From Nautilus pompilius (Eukaryota > Mollusca > Cephalopoda > Nautilida > Nautilidae), in NCBI GenBank assembly GCA_018389105.1, contig JACATO010001559.1, positions 62,001 through 126,000 of the forward strand: DNA of 64,000 nucleotides, given 5' to 3'. The notes below the pieces were generated by a model. That model was given only the letters and a program-made list of their open reading frames with translations. It was not told the origin of the DNA and searched no databases. Shown here one piece after another: positions 12,185 to 24,264 of the stretch; within the stretch, counting starts at the first letter, position 1, and each line of letters begins with the position of its first letter. A program made the position numbers and the translations under genes.

Positions 12185-12551
12185 CACTTTCTTGCGAATA
12201 AATGAAAAGTAAAGTAGAAATCGATAAATGCGGCTCGAATAATGTCAGATAAATACGACTCATCCTTCACTTCTGTGAACTCGTTCTGTTGTTTGGAGCA
12301 AGTGTGGCTCAGTGCAACTTTATGGACAGCTGTATTGATTAGAAAGAGCGACGGAGTCTTATACAGGTAGCAGCGTTCGATGTTGTTAAGCTCACCTAAC
12401 AAGCTTTCTAGGAAGGCAACTAAGATTTATACATCTAATAACTGCAGATTCTCATTTATGTTATTATAAGAGCAGAATGTTATCTTAAATTATATACTGT
12501 ATATATTTATGAAAGCATTTTCCCGTCTACTAGTAACGAAGAGGTGACATA

Positions 12552-13210
12552 CAGCCATGACCAAATGTTTTGCATCACCCTGGAATTTTCAAATTCTTGC
12601 TTGATAAAGTCGAATTAAACCGAATTAATTTGCATAATAACGTCACCCTGACGTGTCGAAGTAAACCGAATGAATTTGCATAACAACGTCACCCTGACGT
12701 GTCGAAGTAAACCTGATCATTTGCATAATAACGTCACCCTGACGTGTCGAAGTAAACCTGAGCCATTTGCATAACAACGCCACGCTGACGTGTCGAAGTA
12801 AACCTGAGTCATTTGCATAACTAACGTCACGCTGACGTGTCGAAGTAAACCTGATCCATTTGCATAACAACGCCACGCTGACGTGTCGAAGTAAACCTGA
12901 TCCATTTGCATAACAACGTCACCCTGACGTGTCGAAGTAAACCTGTTCCATTTGCATAATAACGTCCACGCCACGTGCCTCTTTGTAGTTTTCCGCGTCC
13001 TTAATGGAGAAATGGACAAAAGTGTGAAATGTGACGACCTGAAATCTAACAGGAAAACAGATGATTTAAGACCTTACACATCATGGCGACAAGTTGGGCT
13101 ACTCATTTAGAACTGGCCATGGGTACAGTGTCCAGCTGTGTGAGCATCGGTTTGAAGGTAGACTTTGTTATTGTTATTTCTGGGGGTGATGTGAAACGTT
13201 TGGCCATCAG
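12552..13210 (+). mobile_element. TIR element with internal minisatellite, copy 1
   Basis: The left end, CAGCCATGACCAAATGTTTT followed by GCATCACC, is preceded by TA. The right end, reverse-complemented, reads CTGATGGCCAAACGTTTCAC followed by ATCACC, so the ends are imperfect inverted repeats of about 25 bases. The interior is a tandem array of a 46-bp unit plus a roughly 240-bp single-copy right arm (12966-13210). The right arm is closely similar to 50606-50860, as is the left end to 49994 onward. There is no transposase frame. The TIR and TA flank resemble Tc1/mariner-type MITEs, but the exact family is not established. Confidence 0.7.
12600..12965. repeat. 46-bp minisatellite inside TIR element copy 1
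   Basis: About eight units, each with GTCACGCTGACGTGTCGAAG, TAAACCTGA and CATTTGCATAAC. Each unit holds the octamer ATTTGCAT and two ACGT-centred half sites. Minus-strand frames (for example 12643-13019) are repeats of this unit, not genes. Confidence 0.9.
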
Positions 13211-13214
13211 CTCT

Positions 13215-14365
13215 CTCTCTCTCTCAGAATATGGGCACATCTCTAAATCAGTCTAATTTAGTGCAATAATTATTTCTGTAACCAATATGACACAAGAGAA
13301 AATTTACTGTTTGAACAGTTAAAGCTTTCGTCTAACTTGGTGAAGGAATATTTCGAAGCAAAACGTGTCAAGATCAGAAGTATTCAAATTCTGAGGGCCT
13401 CCAAAAAAAACATAAAACATAAAATATTTGAGAAACTCAAACCCGACTTCTCTCATAGATGAAAATCTCTGTAGGTGACAAACATTGTTTGGGGGGGAAC
13501 AGACGCATGTTTCTGGAGTTGGGTGCCTATATGCAGTGGAAAGAATAATACATAGTCGTTTTAAAATTAACAGGTGGTTTCTGAGATGAACTTCCAAACA
13601 ACTGACTTTGACTAAGATTGCAAGCAAATCAGCATTTGGGCTGAGTTTTCTGCAAGGGCGAACTGACCATGGAGGCAATGAAATGGTGAGTACTGTGACT
13701 ATGCACGAAAATACCTGGACTAAAATTTAAAGACATTTTTTTTTTTTTAAGTATCTACTCATATTTTAGACGAACTATATTATTAACATCATGTAAAATA
13801 TAAGATAATCTATCATCAAGGCGTCACCGAGGTTTGAAGTGTATGGTTTATTATAAATCAGAGTAGATATTTTTTTTTGTTCTCAAAGTAGGCGAGAAGT
13901 ACTCTATTATTTACAAAAAATACGATATAACTGATGAAACCGGTCGAAACATTTCATCCGATTTTGTGTGCGCCATACACATACTATCAATTCACTGATG
14001 ATGTTTGTAAAATGAGTTATAATCTAAATTAAAGCAGTAGATTTTACAAGAAGCCTGACATACGACTTATGTATGTAATGAATAACACAGGACAACAAAA
14101 AAATAACTTTTCACCTGCTACTGAGGTATAGCTAGGTGCCCTTTATCAAATCAAGCAACTGATTCCCAAGTCCGAGGCCGGAACTGCCCCAGCCCGTCAG
14201 GATCTGTAGTTACAGGAAAATGCCATCTTCTGTCCTTGTTTATTAATAAATAAAGCACACTGCAAAATTGCAACGAACTAATTCATTTCACAATATAAAC
14301 ACATTGTATATTGTACAGTAACCGTTATCCATAAGCTCAAACACATCGTATAAAGTATACATTAG
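13215..14365. other. Unique DNA, decayed frame at 13310-13690
   Basis: A (CT)n tract lies at 13209-13227. A 119-codon minus frame at 13319-13678 faces a broken plus-strand frame whose start, LVKEYFEAKRVKIRSIQIL, looks more protein-like; neither is recognised. The rest is AT-rich with no supported feature. Confidence 0.4.
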
Positions 14366-14369
14366 CTGT

Positions 14370-15070
14370 TTAGAAATGCTTTAAGTACTTGATTTTACGC
14401 TGGTGAATAGCAGTGGTTTGTCTCTGAAGAAGCCAACAACAGTCCCCCCCCCATCAGGTTGGAGGTGAATCTCCCCTGATAGTCCGTCTCCACCGCCTTT
14501 GTGTTGGTGCAACCTCTCACCTCGCTCATCGCTCACAGCACCAAGGTTGGCTGGGAAGAAATCCGAGTGTGAATGAAGAAATTACAACTTCAGCAACATA
14601 CGGCAGCCCATTTCGTCAATGGCTTTTATCATGTCTTGAACCAACTCGGAATAGTTGTCTGTTTTGTGGTTCCCAAGGAAATTGTGGACAACCAGTTTGA
14701 AAGCCTCCCATGCAGCCAGCTCCGGTGGGTTAAGCCTGGACTGGAAGACTGGATCGGAAAATAAATCACGAATTTGTGGTCCCACAAATATTCCACCCTT
14801 CAACTTGACATCAGTTAAAATCGCTCCAAACTTTTCTTTCAGATAAAGAAATCTGGCACTTTCAACACTCATTGCCTTTACAAAGCTCTTCATTAGGCCC
14901 AGCTTTACATGCAGTGGTGGAAGAAATAGAGATTCGTTGCGGACCTACCAGTGGCACATGTTGCAATTTCCTGGAGTATGGTGTGTTCTGGATGGCCATT
15001 CTTTGATCTTATAGCGATCTGCATCGTCTCGGCTATTCCACGGGCACAAGAAGCGCACCTGTGTACATGT
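14370..15070 (-). pseudogene. Decayed C-terminal part of a repeated invertebrate protein family
   Basis: On the minus strand about 225 residues match, in order, a family of unknown function that I recall as highly repeated in arthropod and some other invertebrate genomes. Landmarks: FLCPWNSRDDADRYKIKEWP at about 15000-15060, then LPPLHVKLGLMKSFVKAM at about 14870-14925. Next come KLKGGIFVGPQIRDLF, AWEAFKLVVHNFLGNHK, MIKAIDEMGCRMLLKL, then HSHSDFFPANLGAVSDERGE, ETDYQGRFTSNLM and a final DCCWLLQRQ. In-frame stops (before VRNES, and after LLKL) and at least two frameshifts, one at a C run near 14445, show it is dead. The N-terminal part is absent. The frequent copies suggest spread with transposable elements, which is inference. 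Confidence 0.75.
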
Positions 15071-15074
15071 AAGC

Positions 15075-16560
15075 AGGCAGGCAACCACGTGGTCTCCCTG
15101 TGTAGCCTGCTGTGTGTACACAGTACTAAAAAAAAACACACAAAATATATAACATCAGATTTCCGTTTATTCCTGTGATTAAAAATCCTTACGTATTGGG
15201 TTAATTCTGATTTCAGATTTAAAGACAGATTAGTCAACGTCCTTCTACCTCAGTAGCAAAATGGCTGTCGTCCAGGGTTATCCGATCGTCAGTCTCACGT
15301 TCTGAAAATGTACCATTTAAACAAAAATAGAACAAAATTATCCTGCAGGCTAATTTTTGAGCGACAAAATGTATGTCCTCGTGAGAGCTAATTACGACTA
15401 AACTGCTAACCTGAGCGAGTTCTCCCAGCTCACTGTTTTTTTAAATGAAAAAGTCTTGGTTACAGATTGGCTGTGATTCCGGGGTGGTGGGGGGGGGAAG
15501 ACGACTTGTTTTTGGTAATAGAATTAATTATCACTCACCTGGATAATTTACTGGCAAGCACACTTAGTGCCGACGGGTGATAATCCGTTGAGAAAGTAGC
15601 GCCAACAGCGACTTCTCTCCGCTGGAGTGCCTCCTTCAGTAAGTCACGCTGGCTTGTAGCTGCTGAACCACAGTCAGAAGGAGAGAACGTTTTCCTTGCC
15701 CCCCCCCCCGGTTCGTGTCCGACATAACGCGCACTTGTACAGACAGGTGGCGCGAGACCGACGTCCACGTTTAGAGACAGGACTTCAGCCAGCTGACCGA
15801 TGCCCGTGTATGGAACGGCAAGAAATAACATGGAAACCTCTAAATGCAAGTAATTAGATGTTGTAATAACGTGCCTACATCGTTAAATATGAGGGATTTA
15901 ATTAAAAAAAAAAAAATTCGTTGCTTTTCCAGCCTGCATAAGCCAAAGTTTCTAAGTTAAGAAGGCCACTGTCACTGACGTTGTGGCGGCTGTAGGGTTA
16001 ATGCATGGTTTCCGACATCACAAATTCTTTTTTTTTCTTCCTCATCTGTCTTCTCCAAAGACCTCAGATTAAAAGAAACTTCGAAAACTGGCGTTTATCC
16101 ATATAAGAATATTTAATTATCGCGCTGAAACAGGGTTATCAAGACAGCGATATGTACACTGTGCTGGCAAAAGCCATTAACCTCCCCCCTGAATTAAGTC
16201 TGTTTGTTTGGGCGTAAGGGTACCACGACTGACTTAGTGCATAATCGTTGTTCGTTTGGTTTACGGTGTACGATTTAGTTCTGGCTTGTTACAATAATAT
16301 TCTTTAGTCGAAATAGCGCCTTAAAGTGTGCATTTACTGATGGTTGCTACTGGTTATCATTTCATAGTTGCTACCCCCCCAATAAGATATTTATTAAAGA
16401 GTCCGCACCGATATTAGCACAACGCTTGAGCTTTATGATGTTGAAAATGTTTTCGTTCTACATTGTAGCATAACATGAACAGTTGATATGTTGCTTTAGA
16501 AATATGGTGGTGCAATAATTTTTGGTCTCCACTGTATGTTAAATCTTTATGGTCATTACT
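15075..16560. other. Unique DNA, no supported gene
   Basis: Short overlapping frames (14905-15237, 15535-15849 minus) show no domains. A CTCF-like core CAGGTGGCG lies at 15744-15752. Poly-C and poly-A runs are common. Confidence 0.55.
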
Positions 16561-17100
16561 GTTTCTTGTATTAAAGTTAGTGTTCATGTTATATGTGTGT
16601 GTTTGCGTACATCTCAACTTTCAATTATTTAAGCCGGGGTTTTATTACTTCGGCTGCTACGAGGAACTCGCCGAAGAGAGAAGGAAAGAGACCAGCTTTC
16701 TCGTGATCCATCATCTTGGGAAGATCAAGGAAAGCTTCCTTCTCGCGTCACAACGCAAATTAAGAAACGGATGTTTGAAGGTACCCTTAGAAATGAAAAA
16801 TATGCAACCCAAAGAGACAAGACGTTGTCTGGGAGAAACAGGAAAATCAGGCGCCCCCTGTCAGAGTTTGCTGGCCAAAACGTCACTCTCCACGCTATGT
16901 TTATAGTCTGGGATGCGTGCGTGGCCCCCGGTTTTCGAGAGGCAAGAACCAGGGGCCAGGTGTGACGACCATTACTGGGCAATAAGATGCACGTCCTGCG
17001 GGTTAGCCATCAGCTGACGTACGGCACTGCCTGTCTAAACCATAAACAAACTCAGACGGGATTACTGGCAACAGATAGCTAAAACATTTTTGGTTTACGT
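16561..17100. other. Weak open region with CTCF-like site
   Basis: A 108-codon plus frame (16580-16906) includes charged stretches such as YEELAEERRKETSF, and is opposed by an 85-codon minus frame; neither is recognised. CAGGGGGCG on the minus strand (16852-16860) resembles a CTCF core. Coding potential is uncertain. Confidence 0.3.
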
Positions 17101-18630
17101 TAGCTTTAATCTATCCCTTCTTTATGTTCTTTAATGTCTGATAGAAGTCATCCGGAAGATCTGTATTTTTGTATGTGTTGGGGGGTGAGAGAGAGAGAGA
17201 GAGTAATGAATTATCAGACCTGGAACTACACGATTTTACCAGTGATGGTAAGTTGTTCAACAGACTTTCCATTATCTTGGTTTTCCATTCCATAAGTTAG
17301 TTAAAATGTAAATAACGTACATGTCAGGCGACTGATATACTCTATACACATTTTACACTAATACTTTTAAGTTTTACACAAAAAGAAATTATTTAATTCA
17401 TATATTCAAACGTAAAGATTCGACAGTAGGACTGTAGTTCATTTTTTGAAGAGATTCTCTACTGTTTACCATTCTATCGCTGGTAACGTAATAACATTTT
17501 GAAGTTAGTGACAACTTTCTTTCCTCCCGGAGAAACTCGTTCAAATCTAATTGCTTTATGTATTTCGTGCCGAGCGTAGATTTGAGATTCAGATCTCATC
17601 TTTTGATTCAGCCAGAATTAATGGACGCAAGACAGAAGCAGCAATATGCTTTTGGTCGGCAGTTTGCTATGTCTTCATCGTGTCTCGAGACAAAGTTCCG
17701 TTCTTCGTATTGACGGGAAGCGATCCATAATCCAGAGATGTTGAGATTTAACGCTAAGTTTAAAAATGATTTTTTTTTACATTTATAAGAAATTAAGATC
17801 CAATATCGACAACATCGGTAACAGGCGGTGGAGTTCGAGTAAAGTCCAGGTCATGCTGGGGTTGGCTTTGAAACAAAGATGAAGGTCAGAACGAAAGTAG
17901 TTCTCCGAAGTCGAGATAGTCCAGCGTCGTTGGATTCCAACCTCGTTACACGGCCCGTGTGCGGCAACACTTCACCGAGATCTGACGTCCTACGATAAAA
18001 GTAGTTCTAACAACAACAGAAGTCCCCGCGATTTTGTCCGCAAAATCTCACGGTCCGTGCGATTTTTCCTGGCTGATCTGCGAAAATACGATGCCAGGTC
18101 CCTCGCTATTCCCAGCCACACCACGGATTAGCATGGCTGCCGATAGCGCGTCGTTAAAGCGACAGCTTCGCTAACTCTATTTCCCTGTTATCTCGGAACC
18201 GAGGAAGACGCATCGCGGCAGGTGTCGGGTGCTGTCGCCATCAGCATCAGCAGCAGCCACAACATCCTCCGCATCTCTCTTCTGGCAGGTGCGAAAGCTT
18301 CATCGGCCGTCTCTCTCGCTTTGTCCGCGGCGGCGACCCGCGAAATGATCTCTCCATCCGATAACTGAAACGTGGGCTAACGTCAGACATATCGGCGATG
18401 AGCGACCGCAAGAGACTTAAATATGAACCCTTTAGCCCCGACGGACTAATTCTGCAGAGTAACTGGTCCAGCCGATGTGTATGACGCGAAGATTAAGGTG
18501 GCGGTAATAGACAATCATAAGCAACTCTTAAAAACCGGATGATCCCGGTTTATGGATGAAAAATAACTAGCGGACAGAAATAGAAATATTCTCGGACATT
18601 TTCTTGTTGTCGTCCTCCACCCCTCCCGAC
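17101..18630. other. Unique DNA, partly GC-rich
   Basis: A (GA)n tract lies at 17187-17204. From 17900 to 18360 the sequence is moderately CpG-rich. One frame without an ATG, about 17940 to 18145, stays open and includes NNNRSPRDFVRKISRSVRFF, but there is no splice or domain support. Nothing firm is called. Confidence 0.4.
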
Positions 18631-18639
18631 ATTCTCGTT

Positions 18640-19015
18640 TCTAAAAAAAAGAGTACTTTAGTTACTTTACTGGTGCGGTTTTTGTAGGAGCTGCTGTGAC
18701 GGAGGCTTCCTCTCGTCGTCGCAAAGGGAACCTCGCCGAGAAGCTGCTGACGTCGGGCTTCCCGATCGTCGTACGTACAGCTGCAGCTCGGAACGTTGGC
18801 TTCCGGTCGGTCATGACGTCATGGCTCGCTTCCCCCCGCTCCTGTCCGGTCGGTGGCGCTGTAGTCGCGAATCTAAATCCCGAGGGATCCGTGGTGATTG
18901 CCCAGGCTTTACGGCGCGGAAGATTGCTTCCCACAGCGAAGAACTCTTCGGAGAAGCGTGACGGCTGGTTATCCGGCGTCAGGGCCGAGCAGCCATTTTT
19001 CTTTTTTTAGCTTCG
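18640..19015. promoter_or_regulatory. CpG-rich patch, possible regulatory region
   Basis: A CG-rich block with open frames on both strands (18696-19010 plus, 18662-18934 minus), as expected from low stop-codon density. TGACGTCA occurs at 18814-18821. No start or splice evidence favours either strand. Confidence 0.3.
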
Positions 19016-19019
19016 TGTC

Positions 19020-21450
19020 GTTTTCTGACTGATCTGAGGAAGCGAACGCTGTTTAGTATCGTTCGTATTTAAGGTCGTGTAAATACCAAAAAGTCAGATA
19101 TCTGTAGCTAACGCAGTGGTCTAGAATTTGCATAAGGCTTTTTTTTTTAAACGTGAATGAGTAACAGACTTATTCTGACACGGTGTTTCATGGGAATTGG
19201 TTTTATTTCTGGACAGACGAATTCATCTGTGATTGGCCTCGAAGTGAAACATCTCCCCATCCCCATCCCCTCCCCCTTTCCCCAACTCTGTCATGGATAG
19301 TATATAGTAAATTCCTCCATCTGCCTCAGTCGGTTGCGAGCTTAAACCGTGGAAAAGCAGGAATTCGTTTCTGGGCTGCCTCCAATCAAACTGCTCATCC
19401 AAAGAATGCCGTAGCTACGTGCCACTCAGATTGACGACGACAGGAGATACGTCGACGCTGACCTTTTCCAAAGACGCCTCGCACCGGCCGAGCAGTATCT
19501 GCTGCATCTGTGTGTGTAAAGGGGCATCATCAGATTCACTGATCCTAAATCTGCTTCCACGAGCAAAAGCCCTACCATCGACGAATAGCGAGAAAATAAG
19601 CATATGTATGGCCTATTTGCTTTTCTATTCTCCCCCCTTTTTTTAAAGGATAACATAAGTACAACTAATTGCTTCCCATCCCCGAAGACGCTTTACTCCG
19701 TACAATTACAGACATAATAATGGAGTTCCTTAATCCATCAACTCTCAACATTTAAAGTAGAACGGAAACTGGTTTCGAGTACGTTGCATAAGCAGAAATG
19801 CACGAGAACAGCTAAAGCACAAAGCGTATTATCTCTCGTCTCCTTATGGAAGTAATTAGTACGTGGTGTTTCGGAGCAGATATGGATTTTTCAACTCTGT
19901 GAAATCACTGCGATGGGTGGCTATTACTAAAAAAAAAAAAACAGATTTATGCATTAAAAACGTTTTCATCTTAAAAATTAATTTCCTGAGACATCTCGAT
20001 TTTTTTCGCGTACACATTTTGCTATTAGAAAACACACGTACCAAAGATTTCCGTATTCCCTATATATATATATATATATATTTCAAAATATTAAATTAAA
20101 ATTTTTCTATTTTAAATTGTTAGTTTAAAGTTTATCTTGAATGCAGACTTTTAAAGTAAACAAGGTACAGAATTTAACCGGATTTCAGTTACTAAGTTTC
20201 AGCTTTAAAATATATAAACCAATTCAAGGAGAATAATACAGTCTGACCAATTTGCTGTTTAAAGCAATTAGGGTTACCTCCGTTCCGTCATAAACTTATT
20301 ATCTAAATGCACTGATCAAACCGGCATGACGTCACGAAATGTCGTCTTTACTATCATTAATGACTGGAACAAAGAATCATCTTGGCATGGCGTTTACATG
20401 ATATCTTTTATATCTAATTTCGTATGTAAGTACTATGCAACGATTTATTTGTGGCGCCATTAAAGATGAAGTAAAGGTGTTATTTCTTCAGTAGATGACT
20501 ACAATAATATTAAATTGTTTTGTCAGAATTAGATTAACTATCAAAAATGGCTGCTGTTGTTGTTTTTTTTATTATTATTATTCGTTGAATTAATTTTCAC
20601 TTTTTACTCATTCTAATGGCAACTGGCTACTCGTAAGTTTCGATTTTGCAGTGTTTCCGCAGCTTTATGTATATATTTTTTAATGAAGGAAATCCATCCA
20701 GATAAATGCTACAGCACACGCAGGCTCGCGGTGTTCCAGCATCGCTTTGTTCAATCTACCACAACAGCCGAAATGCCTTTAAAACTAATTCTTCAGTGTG
20801 CGAAACAAAGTGAAAAGCGTTAGGTCGCCCATCTGGAGAAGAGATTGCTGTTGGTGTCTGGCCCGTGGAATGTTGTCTGCAGTCCGTGGCTCGAACAACA
20901 GACGCCGGATCTATTCTCACAGGAGACGTTTTTGGTAAATCTGGGCTTCTCCTCTGGGAAAGCTCATCATTACTTTAACATATTCCAGTACGGCCACTGA
21001 CGAAATTAGAAATCATACTCGATCATCATTTTCTTTTTCACAAACGCTGTACGCGTTGTTGTCTGACTGTGGAGACTGGATGAAAGTAGACGGTTCCCTC
21101 ATCTCTCTTCCCTCCCCCCCATCCTCCCAATTCCGCACCAATTGTCAGCCTAGCGAACGGTCGACGAGAAAAGGTAGACAACCAAGGGGATCCCGAAGTC
21201 ATGACTCTGTCTGTTACTGCAGCAGGAATGAACTGCCATAAACCCAAAACCGACCGATCACGACTCAACCATAACTGGTATGGCCCTTTACTGGTCGCCC
21301 TGCGATGAAACAAAGCTCCAACTATGAATAATGCTAATGGTGGCTTCATAGAACCCGAAAATCGCCAATCGCATCGCCATGCTTAATTTCGGTACTAAGT
21401 AAACGAGACGCACCCCCAGAACTAACTCTGCGATCTCTGCTAGACATCTT
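19020..21450. other. Unique DNA, weak exon-like frame at 19415-19603 minus
   Basis: The minus frame 19603-19415 contains RAFARGSRFRISESDDAPLH and MQQILLGRCEASLEKV, followed by the donor-like AAAAG/GTCAGC. It is opposed by a 75-codon plus frame and is not recognised. (TA)n lies at about 20061-20080 and TGACGTCA at 20327-20334. The rest is AT-rich and featureless. Confidence 0.35.
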
Positions 21451-21456
21451 CATATT

Positions 21457-21619
21457 TTTTTTTTTTTTTATAGACGGGAAGAAACATCCACGCGTTAGCT
21501 GGAGGAAGAGGCTACAAAATATCTGTGCAGGAGGTACGTTGAGACAACCAGGTCCCAACGGAGATTCAAATGTTGGCAGTCCAGTAAGCTAACCACCAAA
21601 CTACCGCGCACCCAAAGGG
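21457..21619 (-). mobile_element. tRNA-derived SINE
   Basis: On the minus strand the 5' head reads GTGCGCGGTAGTTTGGTGGT, then TAGCTTACTGGACTGCCAAC and ATTTGAATCTC. It has an A-box-like GGTGGTTAGC and a B-box-like ATTTGAATCTC at tRNA-like spacing. It is followed by an unrelated body of about 90 bases and a 13-base poly-A tail (the T run at 21457-21471 on the plus strand). This tRNA head, body and A tail is the classic SINE layout. Flanking target-site duplications were not established. Confidence 0.6.
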
Positions 21620-21624
21620 TTTGG

Positions 21625-22355
21625 AACACCGATCAGCTATGAATTATTATCGTTATCGTATTTTTTTTTTCTTTTATTTTCCCCCTCTCAATGATTTTCG
21701 AGAAGTTCCTCCTCGGCTTTTCTCGGTTGTGAAACCAAAACTCCACAAAATCTGTGAATCCTTCACAGATACATTTAACAAAATGGGATAACAGGATAAC
21801 ACAAGACGTCTATAAGTTCTTTACTTCTTTGTTTAGTACTGCGTTTGATGCATCATAATAATAATAATAAGGAAAGGAAATTCATTGTGCCGTGTTACGG
21901 TAACTTGAAGTATGACATTGGTAAACGCACTTGCAGACGGAGAAGTTTCAATTCGTTCACCACGTTAATGTACTTTTAAATACGTTCGTGAGCTCATCCG
22001 GTGTCTCTATAAAAAGTTTGCTTCTCATCTACCTGGACGTGAAGATTCTTCCTCACTTAGCTACTGGACACGTGAGGGTTTTGGGCAGGTGTTGTATTGA
22101 TTCGAGGTTTAAACTTACGGCAATCCCTTTTATTAGACTTGTCCCCCGGCCGATTAAAGAATCCAAACTATCACTATGGTCCCTGATTTGCATACTTATC
22201 GCTTGTACCCTGTGAACTCTGCGCACACCCTGTCAGCCCAGATCGCTGGTTTTATTTTAACGTTTTCCAACCTCTGATGGAACTCGTTCTTCGGTCGAAA
22301 ACAGATGATGTTATATCCGAAAATTTCAGACGTGTTTACGTTCGCTTTCCGTTGC
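21625..22355. other. Unique DNA, no supported gene
   Basis: A 94-codon plus frame (21931-22215) has no recognisable domain. The sequence is AT-rich with short T and AAT runs. Confidence 0.55.
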
Positions 22356-22361
22356 CAACCC

Positions 22362-22420
22362 CCTCTCTCTCTCTCTCTCTTGTTTACACATACGAAGGAT
22401 GGCCAAGAGAGAGAGAGAGC
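22362..22420. repeat. (CT)n / (GA)n inverted pair, potential hairpin
   Basis: A (CT)10 run is followed after about 25 bases by (AG)7. The two runs are complementary and could form a hairpin stem of about 14 bp. It may be a chance pairing of two microsatellites. Confidence 0.7.
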
Positions 22421-22424
22421 AGCT

Positions 22425-23535
22425 GACGGTTCCTAATAATTCACCGTACGTGTTTTAAATGATATTCTAAAAAAAAAAAAAACATTTAGGTAAGTAAAAC
22501 TACAGTAACCTTTTCCCCTTTTATAGAACCCTCCCCCCTTAAAAAAAAAAAAAAACGAAATTTAAGGCCGTTTTATTTCTCAGGAAAAATCGTAGCGAGT
22601 GCTTTAGGTGTCAGAGAGATGGCCTTATCGAGTCGGGCGCTCGTCCACGTGCTTCACGTGAACCCGTCCCCAGCGGAGCCCGCACCGCGGCGCTGATCGT
22701 CTTCCTCGATAAATCTGTCTGCGGAAACGCGTCACGCGGCTGCTTACTTTCAATTTTCTCCACGCGCTTTCTCTCTCTCTCTCGCGGGTATTCCTTTATT
22801 TACTGGCGACAAATCGTGCGCGAAGAGACTGCTGATGGATGGCGTCTCGGAGGTAGTAGGATCTACCCCGAGTTTATTCGTTGAAGAGTTTAAAGAATAC
22901 GACAGCAATAAAAAACAAAAAAAAAAGCCTCTTCCCCTTTAGATAAACAGCCTCAAGCCTACAAATTTAGGGGTTTTTTTTCAAAGGATCCAGTAGTATC
23001 GCTTTAAGAAAAATAAATCATAATTCCTTTTCTGGAATTTTCGAACCCTTCTTCAGATTTTACTGTTATATCGAAGGATTTACGTTTCAGCCGCAATGGG
23101 CGATGAAAGAACCAATAAGTCCTTTTGTTGCCTAAACGCAACCGGAAGTTTTGCTAGAATTCAAGAACTTTCCTATATTCGGCGCAAAGTTTGCTAACAA
23201 CAAAGTCAGACATTAGTTCGCCTTTGATGGCATTACGGGGGCTGCGTCCACAACAGTAAATCTGTTCCTCTCTGGTACATTCGAAAGCTTTTCGACTAAA
23301 AGCATTTCGATGTTAGTGCAACTTTGTGTTTTTTTTTTAAAAAAAAAAAAGCCAATCTCGGTTCTGCTAGCATCGGGTAAAAATCTCCGCTCTGATTTAG
23401 TTCCAGCCAGCTGCCTTCCTCCCAGATAGATCCACGTTGACCTTCGTATTTCCTCTTTTAAGGAAAAAAAACAAACCGTAGACGACTTTTAAATAGTCGC
23501 TAAGTTTTAAAATGTACACTTGCCTGTTTTTTTTT
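22425..23535. other. Mixed DNA, CpG-rich patch at 22610-22760
   Basis: CpG-rich sequence lies at about 22610-22760, including CCACGTG and TCACGTGA E-box cores at 22648-22661. One plus frame stays open for over 100 codons to 22883 without a good start or splice border, so I do not call a gene. Poly-A and poly-T runs occur at 22470, 22541, 22918 and 23331-23350. Confidence 0.4.
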
Positions 23536-23539
23536 TTAG

Positions 23540-23634
23540 GCCCTCTACAATTTCCGGGTCCAGCGCTCGCTCAAACGCGAGGCCATCCTTCTTTGCTCCG
23601 ACATCTTGTCACAAAACCCAGGACGAGTCTGTTG

Positions 23635-23637
<3 letters not shown>
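23540..23637 (+). CDS. Candidate internal coding exon, product unknown
   Basis: A strong acceptor (a run of about 13 T, then AG at 23538-23539) is followed by an open frame reading ALYNFRVQRSLKREAILLCS, then DILSQNPGRVCCLL. The residue mix, with aromatic residues, a basic cluster and a hydrophobic helix-like stretch, is protein-like, and third codon positions are GC-rich compared with the flanks. No clear donor follows: the frame runs into the CT-rich array at 23638. The exon may have lost its 3' end to array expansion, or the resemblance is fortuitous. The family is not recognised. Confidence 0.4.
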
Positions 23638-23669
<32 letters not shown>

Positions 23670-24236
23670 CCTCGTTCTGTACTGACGTCCATCTCTCTCT
23701 CTCTCTCCATCCCCTCGTTCTGTACTGACGTCATCTCTCTCTCTCTCTCTCCATCTCCCTCGTTCTGTACTGACGTCATCTCTCTCTCTCTCTCTCCATC
23801 TCCCTCGTTCTGTACTGACGTCATCTCTCTCTCTCTCTCTCATCCATCTCCCTCGTTCTGTACTGACGTCATCTCTCTCTCTCTCTCCATCTCCCTCGTT
23901 CTGTACTGACGTCATCTCTCTCTCTCTCTCTCCATCTCCCTCGTTCTGTACTGACGTCATCTCTCTCTCTCTCTCTCCATCTCCCTCGTTCTGTACTGAC
24001 GTCATCTCCTCTCTCTCTCTCCATCTCCCGTTCTGTACTGACGTCATCTCTCTCTCTCTCTCTCCATCTCCCTCGTTCTGTACTGACGTCATCTCTCTCT
24101 CTCTCCATCTCCCTCGTTCTGTACTGACGTCATCTCTCTCTCTCTCCATCTCCCTCGTTCTGTACTGACGTCATCTCTCTCTCTCTCCATCTCCCTCGTT
24201 CTGTACTGACGTCACCTCTCTCTCTCTCTCCATCTC
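23638..24236. repeat. 41-bp satellite array, 13 units, each with a CRE-like octamer
   Basis: The unit is a (CT)n stretch, then CCATCTCCCTCGTTCTGTAC and TGACGTCAT. Thirteen units are present; twelve keep the perfect palindrome TGACGTCA and the first has TGACGTCC. Unit length varies with the CT run. The minus-strand MERERDDVSTERGRW-type frame is a repeat artefact. Confidence 0.95.
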
Positions 24237-24264
24237 CCTTCTCTCACCCCCGTCCCGGTTAAAA

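Noticed and set aside
22525-22883. Open plus frame of over 100 codons without an ATG
   Set aside because: Lies in a CpG-rich patch, has no acceptor, donor or recognised motif, and contains a translated CT run.
23571-24149. 192-codon minus frame with MERERDDVSTERGRW repeats
   Set aside because: It is the translated CT/CRE satellite array.
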